Shown one piece after another: positions 35,101 to 46,320 of a stretch of 64,000 bases of DNA (position 1 is its first letter; the number at the start of each line of letters is the position of its first letter). The DNA is taken from positions 64,564,879-64,628,878 of the forward strand of contig NC_088201.1 of NCBI RefSeq assembly GCF_037126465.1, written 5' to 3'. A model generated the notes under the pieces. That model was not told the origin of the DNA, made no database searches, and saw nothing but the letters and a program-made list of their open reading frames with translations. The translations under genes were made by a program, and so were the position numbers. Source of the DNA: Ornithodoros turicata. Taxonomy: Eukaryota > Arthropoda > Arachnida > Ixodida > Argasidae.

Positions 35101-36702
35101 CAATCTCACTTGCAGTGACACCAACGCATGATAAAAGAGCGACCGACACCAGATTGTTCTGCTGATTCTGTTCTCCATAATGCGAACAATACACAGACTT
35201 CGATTCCAGTAACACCGTTCAGACAAACGACAGTGCATCAGCAATCGCTCCTGCACAGATCAACTGAATTTGCGGGGGCAGTCCAACACTCGTGGAAACT
35301 CTTAAACCACAAGGATGACATTTGGATAATTTTGAACTTATCACTGAATCATCCTTCCAGGTTGTCGTACATTTTACTGTACGATCGTTCTTTCTTTGAC
35401 TGCTCCCTGATAGTAACTAGCATGTTTTACGCTCCATAGTTCTGGTAGCTGTGGTGTGAATAGTAGTTATTTTGTCGTCAAATGAAAATTCTGTTTCACC
35501 CATATCTGACACCGTGCAAACAGACAGACAATCCGAAAGCTGTTCTCACACTCGGAGTTACACACGTTAGGACCCTTTTTGAGGATGCATGTCCTGTCAC
35601 GTGATTCTGCTTTTCTCCACTAGATTGCAGCAAATAAAGGCGGGAACTCAAAAGAGCCGAAGGCAGAGAGGCGCGTCCATTGTATTCTGGTCTCTGCTTT
35701 TGGAGTGTGTTCTGGCACAGTCCGACTGTACTCCGTGCGAGCGCACTGTACCCAGGCCATGGTCCACTTTTTCTCGCATGAGATTCGTTCTCACTCCAAC
35801 TTATTGCACCCTGCAAGAGCAGGGCATTTTCAACAGGGCACTCTTGCCCCTGTTTTGTACAACATAATTTCCTATAATTTCTCTCTCATTTTGCAAAACT
35901 TGGAAAATTTGTAGAAATTGCGCACCGGCTCTTCATGTCTGCACAAAAAATCGGACAGGCTCCAAAACTGGCGTAACGATTGGCCAACTTGTGTTTTCCT
36001 CGGTTTTGTTGGCAGATTTACCTGTGTTTCCGGTTACACTAGGCCGACACTTTGAGTTATTTGTATCAGGCATTGTTGTCGTCCTAGTTTGACTTTGAAA
36101 TGGGCCCATTTAATGTCAGCTGACGGTTGATGTCGTCGTCAGTCAGTGTCGTGTTGAGATCGGCAGTTGGCCGATTAGAATTCATCCTAGTGTGACATCG
36201 CGTTAAGAATACCAGTAACGCATGTGCAAGTGACTTATGTAGCATGATATTTTAAAAATTTCAGTAAAAACAGAATGAAGTACGGTAAGCAATGTTGCCT
36301 ACCACGTGATTTTTCGTCAGCTTTCATGTATAATTATTTTAGCTCATCACACAACAAATGAGCACATTTTCAAAAAGCAGTAAGCATTCTAGTAGTATAC
36401 ATCGAAGTTACTTTTGTAACATCATATATTTTAAAATTTAGTTATGCCGTCAAAACAAGAAAGCAGATGGAAATGTCACTTCACTGACCATGTGATTTTC
36501 CGTCTACTTTCATCCGTCGTTACGTTAGCATGCCGTACAACATTCTGACCAACCAAATTTGCCATGCATCATAAATTTTACGTAACAGAAATTAAAAAGA
36601 CAGTGAGTTACAGTACAATAACAGAAAAAAATTGATAAGGCACAGCACTTGTAGTCTTATTTCTCTTCTTCTGTCATTTATATTTTTCAAACTTCTTGCA
36701 CG

Positions 36703-36709
<7 letters not shown>

Positions 36710-36762
<53 letters not shown>

Positions 36763-36766
36763 ACAT
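36710..36766. repeat. (AC)n microsatellite
   Basis: About 25 uninterrupted AC units, then a TAC break and a few more. Confidence 0.97.
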
Positions 36767-36941
36767 TATGAACCAAATCTTCCCTAATAATATACTAATT
36801 TCCTGCACATGATTCATGTCAGTCTATTTTAAAACCTCTGTTACCCTACACAAACGAAAAGGAGGTGGAAAAGCCACATCACTGACCGTGTGACTTTGTC
36901 TGCTTCCCACATTGTAGTCTAGTTAATGAGATTTTGAAAAA

Positions 36942-37247
36942 CCAGCGGCATGGCCGAGTGGGCTAAGGCGTCCGCTCGTTGGTGGTAACCAAGGTCGTGC
37001 TGAAGACTGGGAGGTGGTGGGTTCGAATCCTACCGCCGGCTGTGCTGTCTGAGGTTTTCCCTGGGTTTTCCGAAGACTTTCCAGACGAATGTCGGCACAG
37101 TTCCCCCTGAAGTCGGCCCAGGACGCATACTAACCCCCCTGTCCCCCACTCCTTCCTGCTATCCTCTCTCCGTCTGTCCACATCTGTACGTCGCTCATAG
37201 CCACAGTTGCTTCGCGGCGCTAACACCCAATCAAAAAAAAAAAAAAA
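36942..37247 (+). mobile_element. Full-length SINE with perfect 12-bp target duplication
   Basis: It is flanked by GATTTTGAAAAA at 36930-36941 and 37248-37259. The head reads CCAGCGGCATGGCCGAGTGG, GCTAAGGCG (box A), an extra-arm-like insert and GGTTCGAATCC (box B), ending ACCGCCGGCTG. This is a class-II, Leu/Ser-like tRNA ancestor. The SINE body is complete, and the end is a TCAAAAAA poly-A tail of about 15 A. This is the best reference copy for the family in this window and probably a recent insertion. Confidence 0.92.
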
Positions 37248-37298
37248 GATTTTGAAAAATGTTCGACATGCGTGTAGCACTCTATCAGTACATCTGCA

Positions 37299-37338
37299 AA
37301 ACAACAACAACTTTATTTCAGGATGATGGGTGGGTGTG
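37299..37338 (-). mobile_element. 3' end fragment of the LINE family at 18840-20489
   Basis: In reverse it reads CATCATCCTGAAATAAAGTTGTTGTTGTT, matching the tail at 20470-20497. Severely 5'-truncated. Confidence 0.55.
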
Positions 37339-37944
37339 GGCATGTGCAAGTGACATTTTCAGTATCACATTCCTTGGTATTTGAGCTGTCATAACAACGT
37401 CGTCATAACAAGGAGACAAAAAAAAAAAGTGTTTGGGGCGACACCTAAGTACAGATGTGGGCCATGTGCCATTGTATCACTTTCCCTTTTTTCCTGTGGA
37501 GAATTACACATAGGTATAACGGGGTGCCGTGTGAACGTGAGGATCACGGAGCGCCACAGATTGGTCGAGAAAGAGGGTCGTTCTTAATTTATTTATTGTT
37601 AATACGCTAAGGGCCCGAAGGCAATGTGACAAAGTCTCTCACACAGGCCTGTGTGTTTGAAAGCATTTGATAAGTTGTGCTGCTTCGTCGTTCAGGGGAC
37701 AAGTTAAAAAAATTTAAAGGCTCTCATATTGTATCAGCCACATAAATGATTGGAAAGACGTAACTTCTCTGTAGAAAAATTAAGGTTTATAAGTGCAGGC
37801 AGGGAAGACTCTGTGAGCTCTTAGTCTGTCAGTTTCATGCAATAAGAGCTACAGTGGTCATCGGGTTACAGGATTAACAAGAGTGGTTGGGTGAAAGAGG
37901 GCGTTCATTGATGCGTATAGCGGTCCTCGTGTGTTTACAATATA

Positions 37945-38162
37945 CTGTAAACGTATTTTTATTCGCGATGTACTAATTTTCGCGAATTTCGCGACTGCTA
38001 AAACATCGCGAAAACTTGTACTTGCGAACACAGCTTGACGTTTATCCTGCGAAAGGAAATGGCCCTGGAATCGCGAAATTAAATACTGGCGAATAATTTT
38101 GCAAATGACTGAATGCGCGATTCGCGAAAATTAATACATTGCGAATAAAAATACATTTACAG
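37945..38162. mobile_element. TA-flanked MITE, 218 bp, ~45-bp TIRs
   Basis: The ends CTGTAAACGTATTTTTATTC and the inverse GAATAAAAATACATTTACAG are bordered by TA at 37943-37944 and 38163-38164. Arms continue through TTTTCGCGAA. It resembles 2688-3387 in its ends and TTCGCGAA content. No coding capacity. Confidence 0.88.
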
Positions 38163-38164
38163 TA

Positions 38165-41100
38165 TTTAGTTGGTAATGCGTGCCCGCATCGCGCAGCCAT
38201 GTTTTCGTCCTTCCTGTTTGTTAGCAGTCCCGTTTGAAAAGGCAAAGGAATACTTTGCTTACTGGGTTGTTTTTGATCAACTTGCATTCAGAATTCTTCA
38301 GCTTTCAGCGCAACAGTGTCGTCGTACACATTTCCCTGAAAATAGTAAACATCCTAATGAGCACATTCACACCGCATGTTTCATTATATTTTTCTTTGTG
38401 CCGTGCCGTGGCAGTGTGCTTGAACTTCTGCTGTGACATTCTGCTCCACAATGTGAGAGCACCTTTGATATCTTGCAATTCTACCCCTGGCCTGCTTCAA
38501 CCATATTCCCAGTGTTTTCCAAGCACTCAAGACCGCTGATGTGAGAGTCCGTGCTCAGGCGAGTTTCCTGTGGAAGATGTTGGAAAGGGATGTTGGAAAG
38601 TAGGTGTGCAAATACCCTTGCACACCCGAAGTGCAGTGTCACTCGTCTGGTTGGATTGTGATGTCTGAACGTTCCCTACCTTTACACAATCTGGACTTCT
38701 CTACATATGTGACCTGTATTTGTGGTGCATCCGCACAGTAATTCTTCCAGTCCAGCCTTCGGTCGCTATTGTGGAGTGTGGCTTTTTCTCTTCTTCCTCT
38801 GTTCAGGAATTGCAACTTACAAATTTGAGTGAGGCTGATGTTGAAGAAACTTTAATCTTGGTCATTGCTTGTCATCAAGCAATCATTTTCCTTGTCTGAG
38901 TCATAGATATGTAAATCATATGGTTGAAGATATATTTGTTTTACTCACCTACATCAGATTTCAGCTAAGTTTTTGTGCACTTAGCCAGAGTACCTCTTAT
39001 TCAGTGTTGAATTAATATAAAAAGAGGAGCCACATGCTTTACAATGGAAAGCCACGTGTTCAGAGGGAATACCTTTTCGTCCCTCGTCTGCCTCATTGTT
39101 TTAGTGACAAGTGACCAAAAAAGCAAAATTTTTAGGTTACTGCCGCCTATCTTCGAAGAGACAAACAAGCCACACGAGCTAAGTTCACCGTGTTGTTGAG
39201 AAATAGAGAAAATGCTTGTGGACAACCTGAGTTCGTTCATGGCATTTTTAATGAGATAACTGCTGATCCGCTCAGCTTGTCCATTGAAAGGGTGAAAGAA
39301 GTTGCGTACTCCCACAATTTGACAGATCTTCCGGTTTGCCCTATATGTCTTAATACAAGAGAGGGGAATGCTATATGTCACAATTTTGCATTCGACATAC
39401 TTAACGGATGTGCTTTATCCCGCCCGACAGTTTGTTTTTTGTCAGCAATTAGGCCGCACAGCCAGCGCATGATACCTGCCTTCCATCCTTTTCAAATTGT
39501 GAAAAATCTTGTGCACATAAGGCACTGCCACCTATTCTGGAACATGTTTTAAATATAGTAATAATTAGGTTATTAGTCAGAGGTTCTTCTCCTCGGCTAA
39601 CATTCTGGGCCGTCAGTGTTTGCATGTCTCGTGAAGTGAGAGAATTAAATGCAACGATTCCTGTGCTACTTTGCAGACTAAAAGCTCAGTCAGCAAGCTG
39701 GCTTCCATAAACTAACATGTGAAATACAGAAAAATGCAGAAGATACATGTGCCATGATGGATCCAGAGATGCCAAGTATCAAGAGCCACCACTTAAAGTT
39801 TCAGAATTTTCTTCTGTGAACATCCCCCTTCCTAGTTATTCACAGCATTAACTCCTTGCACAAATGTATCACGTAGTGACAAACTGCTTCTTGCATCCTA
39901 ATTTCCTCCAACTTTGGACCCAGTATGCTTCCTACTTTCTGCAAGTGCTGCTTGCTATCATTCCACAGTTGAAACATACTCTCTATGCAATTCTGTACTA
40001 ATAAAAGCCTGTGTGTTGGCGTACAGAAAAAACAAGACTCAACACATCCAACTGAAAGCAGCAAAACATTTAATTTGCACAAATGCAGCAGGTATATTAC
40101 AGCAAAGCATGGGCAAAAGAAGAGGAAAAGTTTGAATGAAAGTTATGGGAAAAAGGGACAGAAACTAGGTCAACCACAAGCAGGGCACAGAAAATTCCTC
40201 ACCAGACATTTGCTCTCCGGACGGTTGCTCTCCGGACGGTTGCTCACCATTGAAATGCTGAAGCCGGACAATTGCTCACCTCAATGTAAAATAGCAAAGA
40301 GCCCACCCTAACACTTTCGTTTCCTCGTGAGGGCTCCCTTGCCGTTTCTGCTTCTTTGGAACTTACACTGCCAGTGAATCCAGTCATTTTTAGTGACCTT
40401 CTGACATATTGATAACCGTCCAAAGAAGGTTCGGTTTTCCCCTGGTAGAGGTAATGACTTCCATAATCAATGTTGTCTGTACCCTGGATGCTTTCAGATA
40501 CTTTAACCTTTTATAGGTATGGTCACGGCTCACTTTTCTTTGTCCTTGTTTTTTTTTTTTTTTTTTTTGAGGTATTGAACCCAAAATTTTCCGAGACTAT
40601 CCACGGGCATTCACCTTTCACAAGAAATGGGGCAGGAACCTTCCACTGTTCCTAGTCTGTAGGGAAGAACTCAACCTTGCATACATGAATCAGGTGATCT
40701 CCTAGAGACATGAACTTCAAAATAGCCTTTCTCAGATTCAACCACCACGGAATTTCCACTTCCCGTACGAATAAGCTATGAAGTCATCCCGTAAGGCAAT
40801 GTGGATTAGCTTCTCACTGTACGTCGCTGCTGAAGTATACATGAAACGCATTGAAGCAAACGGAAAAATCTTCAGTGTGCACGTGTTAAACAATAAACTA
40901 TAACCATAGTTACTTGTACTAAGCGTATTTGTGTTGTATTTGCATTTGTATGACAGCTATACAGAAACGACTTGAAACGAGCTTCAAGAAACAAGCTCCT
41001 CATCAGATGCACTTGGATTTTGCAAGTTGAGTCATTCATTTCCAATAACTGAATATATTTATGGAAATAATTGCGCTGCTTTACATGTCACGGAACATGA

Positions 41101-42017
41101 CAAATAAAGTGCCAACATAACAGTTGGATGATACAGTTCGTGAGCATTTGTCCACCTTGAGCCTTTGGGGAGTGAACAAATGTCTGGTGAGCAATTGTCC
41201 GGGAACAACCACAAGCATTGAAAGAACTTGTCTGAACGAGTGTTGGATAAATAGATGTGACACTAATACAATTGCCCATATTCTGGGGGGTAAACGCTTC
41301 TAAGTTGTTTCGGAGTTACTGGTTCTGTTGCAGCGACAAACCTTGTAGTTTTTTACGATCATGCAGGTAAATTAGAGTATGGGATGGTTTTGTCCTAGCT
41401 AACCACAAGGCCAAATGAGCTAAACGTAACATTTTTGGCGCAGGGGTTTGGCAGAACCCCGTAGTTAAAGGGGATAACAATACTTTCTTTGTACGCAGCG
41501 CCCCATTTGGTCGAATATGAAATTGTGAGAGGAGCTTGCACTCAATTACATTACCATTATAACCTGCTCGGAGCAGTCTATCCGTCTGCTTAACAAAAGT
41601 ATCACAAGCGTAGTGACATTCATGCATTCTTTACTAAATGAGTCACCAAATTATATTGCACTAATCCCAAGTGGCAGCTTTTTGCAGGAAGAACCTGCTT
41701 AAGGTTTGGTTTCCTATATTCACTATGTAAGCCTGCGTCAGGAAATGGAGTTAAATTTAGAAGCGTTAGCGTCATGCCTACAGGAAACTCGTAAGTGAAA
41801 CTCTGCTCTGGTGACTTGATCGCTCTCGGATCACCTGCTGAAATTCTGTGAGTGCAGCGTGAGTAACATCTCCTGTACAATCCTCTATTAGTGATCCCAT
41901 ATGAAAGGTAAAATGCTGTGTGACATGTGGACACTTCTGCAAGCCTCCAGTCTCACATAATTCAATCCTGTTCTGGAATATTGTCACGGTTGTCTGATCT
42001 GGATTGTGTGACAGATG
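38165..42017. other. No host gene recognised
   Basis: Frames are short and anonymous. A frame near 39190-39552 has a Cys-x2-Cys pair (VCPICL) but no partner residues of a RING or zinc finger. Bases 40207-40250 contain two tandem copies of CTCTCCGGACGGTTG, and 41155-41205 carries a related inverse (GAACAAATGTCTGGTGAGCAATTG). The pair may be edges of an old repeat. Confidence 0.4.
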
Positions 42018-42547
42018 TACATAGTTCCCGCTGGTCGGTCCTTGAAATTTTTGAATGCCCCGGAATTATTTGAAAATGCCATTTTCAGGGTATGGAAAAC
42101 TCTGGAATTTTCCCACACTGCTTGAAAACTCTTGATCAGTAATCTTTTTCTTATTCTTGTGGAGCTGCTAGTGCAAGTTCCACTTTTCCGGAGTCAGAAC
42201 TATAGATTCGAAACCACAGGTGTCCACACTCATTGCAATAGGAATCAGCGGCGGAAACCAGGAATGCATGAAATGAATGGTGCCCCATGTTGTATTCATC
42301 CACCTTCCTTTCATTCCATTCATCTTATGATCTTTAACGTTTAGGAGTCATCAGTCACGGATGAATTAGTGAACGGATCACTATTGTGCAGTCCCCATGT
42401 ATTCTCTCGTGTGATACCCGTAGCTTATAAATATTTTTGTGAAAACTGTGTATTACATCCCAGTAAAGACGTCGGCCCATCCTTAAAAGGTGCTCTAAAG
42501 GCCCTTGAATTTTTGTTCCAAAATTCAGCAAGAACAATGGAGTTCAT
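42018..42547. repeat. Interspersed repeat, copy of 52139-52611
   Basis: Same order of blocks as the 52-kb copy: TTCTTATTCTTG.GGAGCTGCT, CACTCATTGCAATAG, GTTGTATTCATC and a terminal TTGTTCCAAAATTCAG. Ends are more eroded than in the 52-kb copy. Confidence 0.7.
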
Positions 42548-42993
42548 ACGGACAGGTTCAAGATTGTAGCTTATAGGCTACGGTGCCACTGGTGTCACGC
42601 GATATAATTTGTAGGATAAACGACACATATCATTTACATGGATAATGATCATACCAAAACTTGATTGCTCCTGCCACAAATGTAGCACCTAAAACGGTTT
42701 CTTTGTGGCAACATCAGCGACGAAAAAAGGAAGGTGACTAAGCCTACGAAGTGATTTACTCAAGCAATGACTACACGTTTGACGAATTGCCCACTTGCGT
42801 GGTTGGTCGCGTGACTTCCCTCCTGACACCTCCTCTCATGTGCAGAAACACGCTGTCGTAGCGTATAACCCCAAATGTGCAGGAGCAGTAAAACGTGTGG
42901 GGAGGGCTGCAAAGTAATTTTAGCGATTCCTTTGAATTGATGTGTGCTGTTCACCATATTAATGCCTCTCACTCATTTTTGGTATTTTCAACT

Positions 42994-43327
42994 GTAAAAA
43001 GAATGACAGTTAACTGGTTAGAAGCATGAATAATTTAATTACGAGACTTTCGTGCAGTAGTCTGCACTTCTTCGGGTAACAAAATACATGGTATAGCGAG
43101 ACTTTATACATGTTCAGCTCAAGAAAAGAGAGAGAGGGAGAAAGTGGGCAAGGGTGGTTTTTGTATAACCTTTGCCCACTTTCTCAATCTCTCTTTTTAC
43201 ATGAGTTGAACATGTATAGTCTTGCTGTACCATGTATTTTGTTACCTGCAGAAGTGCAGACTACTGCACGAAAGTCTCGTAATTAAATTATTCATGCTTC
43301 TAACCGGTTAATCGTCATTCTTTTTAC
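42994..43327. repeat. Long hairpin, ~150-bp arms
   Basis: GTAAAAAGAATGAC...GTCATTCTTTTTAC form the ends. The arms pair closely through GCATGAATAATTTAATTACG, AGACTTTCGTGCAGTAGTCT and ACAAAATACATGGTA. A GA-rich and CT-rich centre (AGAGAGAGAGGGAGAAAGTG) folds back around a loop near 43165. Mismatches are few. There is no obvious target duplication. Confidence 0.85.
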
Positions 43328-46186
43328 CTTATCTCGCGGGCTTGTGATTTACTTTTTATCTACGCATATTTTCAACTGGGTTCAATATGATCAGCATTTC
43401 TCTGGAATTCCTCCTACACACAGGTTGATTGGCTTCTTGCCATTCGCTTATTTTTCAAATGTCTTACTGCTCTGAACGCAAGAGTATAGTTCTATAGTAT
43501 CGGCCCTGCTCGTGTTTCCCATCGTTTATGTAGTGCACAGTGAGCTAGCTGAGTTTTGTGTTTTGTGAACATCAGCACCTGCTCATAGTCAGTGGCCCTC
43601 ATTGGCCAAAAATAATTGCTGGCTGTCTTCCAGAGGGGTTTGTCACAGCTTTCAAAGTACTGTCTGTGTTGTTGGTTCTCAGGGAAAAACTTCAGCTGTT
43701 GTCGACCGCGATAGTGTGCTCGAGGGTTGCGTCAGAGTGACACGGCACAGGTGTCAGGCATGTGGCTCTTTGTCCTCTGAGCAGTTTCACTCTGACAGCG
43801 CAGGCTATGATGATGAAAATAGGAAGCATTACTTCGCCGGGCTTTTGTGGGTTTGTGGTCGTAGGGAAGTTGTCGATTCAGGCCGGGATTAAATGTTTTA
43901 TTATGTGCCAGGAATTACTAAGTTAGCCCAAGTAAAGCCAATAACAGCCCTGTGAAAGACAATGTTCGAGCGTTCCAAAACAAATGCCATTGTGACGTCG
44001 CAGTGCGAGCTTCGGGAGTGATTGTCACTCACAGGTGTCGTCTACGTGACAGGTTGTACAGTGGAGAACCAACGGGGTACATTTGGGTGCATGTACAGTG
44101 GGGTATGACTGCTGTGGGTGAGACACACTGGAGCGAGTACTTCTCTCTAAAAAAAAACATTAAAGGCATGTGGAATTTCTTAGTCAGTGGAGAAGGATTA
44201 CGTGCATGTCGCGTAACTTGCATGGAAAAAAAAAGGCGATGACCAATTGAAAAACTTTGACCATGTGAGGGAAAGAGCATTAAAAGAGCTCGGAGATGAA
44301 GTCACTATATTGTATTTCGTTATTGCTTTTGCGTGAGCACAAGCATTAGGGTGTCAGGTTTATGGTTAGTTCCTGGAACGTCAGCAGTAGTAAAGAAATA
44401 GAGCAGTTCTGACTAGTATGGCAGATATCTGCATGCTTTGTCCCTCCACTTTATGACTGTGCTTCTTTATTGTATCAAACTGCCGATTGTGTCATGCCAG
44501 TGCTCAGTGAAAATGGAGGCCCTTGAATTGACATGGCAAGCTTAGAGAGCAGCACAGTATATTATAAAGGTGTAAGACGTAGGTAATGCAAAACACTGGC
44601 TTAGCTTTGGACAGCAGAAACTTATCAGATCTGGAATTAATTAAATGATAATTGACCCCGTAAGATCAGTCTGTTTGAATTATTTGTGTGTCTTCCTGGG
44701 AGAGTTCCTTTTGTATGTTTCGCTTCAGTTATTTACTTGGTGTGACTATTGCAGCACGACCACAGCAACAAGTCCTGTTTTGCTTGAGGCTGCTGGCAAT
44801 CATGCTTCGCGAGCGTGGTTCCCTTTTTTTTTCCTCTTACATATCGCAGCTCACCCCATTTCCCTTGTTTTGCATCAAAGTTTCTGTTCAGGGTACTATA
44901 CTATGCACAGGGCACTTCATCAACCTAAGATTGAGCTTAAGGTTTCTGCAGAGAGCAGGCTAATTTGCTGCGGTCTCTTATCATTTCCTTTTCCTCCTCT
45001 CGTTGGTCTCTCGACTTTGGAGAGGCCAGACAGGAAGGTGATTAGGCAGTTTACAGCTGCTTGAGCATCTTGTTGCGCATTTGAAGCAGTTGCTAATGTT
45101 GGGAATGAACTCGTACACAGTGGATTATGACAGCATAGCAATGTAAGGCTGCATTTTGCTGGATGAATTGGTTGCTCGTGGACAGCAGTCGTACTTTGGT
45201 GCCTTATTCCATATCATTGGCACGAAGCATGGCTTCTAAAGACAGGTTGAACGTTGACTGTTAATGTGCAGTTGGTTCTTAGTTGAAGAGTGATGGGAGT
45301 TCAGTGTTTGTTTTCACCTTTGCTGAAGTAATAGTATACTGTAAGGTACTATGATGTGTTAATATGTGTTTATTCATTTCATTTGACATCCTGTACTGGT
45401 CTTAGATAAATAATGCAGTCTGCAGACTTCTCGGTGCAGTCTCGTTATTGTCCATACCTTTTCTGCCTTTTTTGCAACCTTTTCTGTGAGTTTCATGCGT
45501 TCTTAGTGTCATTATTGGTTTACATAATGTCAGCTGCAGGTTGATAGGACAAGGAAGAGTACACATTCACAGTATCCATTCAGGGTCGATGCCCCCCCAC
45601 CATAGCGCCTGCTAAAATGCAGAAACTATGTGGCAGAGTTGCTATTTGAAGTCTACTGCTGCATTTTTATGAAAATACTAGTACTTTAAATTCTTTTCAT
45701 TTTTGTTTTTTTCATAATGTAACTGTAGTGTACGTCCTGCTGGAAATTTTAATTGTAGCATATCTCGGGGAGACAAGACCTAGACTTATTTTCCTGTGAC
45801 TCCATGGGAATCTGCAGAATCAACGATTTGCGAAGGAGTTGCTAATTTCCTGCCCAGAAATGTCTGCAATGGAAATGCAAATGCGTGGGTGTGGTGTGCC
45901 TTTACGTTTAAAAAAAATTCAGGTATCCTCAGTGCTGTGAAAGCAATACAAAAACTGCGCACAACCTATTGGACACTTCTATGCCAATGTTTTTGAGTGC
46001 ATGAGGATCGCATGATGACACGTTTTACCACAAATCTCTAATGCGCTGCTTTTGGCATGAGACGTGATTCACAAAAGTGGGCAATAATGCTCATCAGTAT
46101 GTCATACCTGAAGGAGAAAGTGCATGAGTTTGTTCGCTGAGAACCGAATGTTTTTGGCTGGATTATTTCCTGGCTATTCTTATCCG
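43328..46186. other. No gene recognised
   Basis: Open frames reach about 139 codons (44645-45064, plus) but have no known domain, start context or splice support. Confidence 0.4.
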
Positions 46187-46320
46187 CATGGTGGAAGAAC
46201 TGCATCAAAAAGACTAGGACACGGGTTAATAAACAATGTACACAGGACGGCTGCAGTTGTCCTGTCTAGATTGTTTATTAACCCGTGTCCTAGTCTTCTT
46301 GCTGCAGTTCTTTCACCATG
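46187..46320. repeat. Hairpin, 62-bp arms, 10-base loop
   Basis: CATGGTGGAAGAACTGCA at 46187 pairs with TGCAGTTCTTTCACCATG ending at 46320. The inner part GACTAGGACACGGGTTAATA pairs almost perfectly with its inverse. The right arm has a few small differences. No transposon ends are visible. Confidence 0.85.

Larger units (their letters stand above)
29845..36925 (+). repeat. Degenerate ~185-bp satellite-like array, about 16 monomers
   Basis: The marker GAAAGCAG and relatives recurs at about 29865, 30051, 30540, 30981, 31171, 32470, 33732, 33903, 34133, 34313, 34497, 34683, 34910, 36271, 36460 and 36855. Intact neighbours are spaced 171-190 bases apart, in places about 230. Each monomer carries a conserved core close to GAAAAGTCACATCACTGACC then ATGTGATTTTCTGTCTGC, then TTTTAGCTTGTCACACAAC and ATTCTAATCAACAAA. 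The core is an inverted repeat. The array is interrupted by a SINE (30268-30480), a small TIR element (30711-30971), a fold-back (31867-32136) and unique stretches (32600-33700 and 35050-36200). Monomers differ by roughly a quarter or more of their bases by eye. No coding frame persists across them. Confidence 0.85.

Noticed and set aside
29845..36925. Regular spacing of repeats as a CRISPR array
   Set aside because: Monomers are about 185 bp and diverged throughout, and the DNA is plainly eukaryotic, with no short identical repeats or spacers.
39190..39552. VCPICL motif as a RING or zinc finger
   Set aside because: Only one Cys pair is present; the remaining metal ligands are missing.
44645..45064. 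139-codon frame as a gene
   Set aside because: Anonymous sequence without domain, start context or splice borders.
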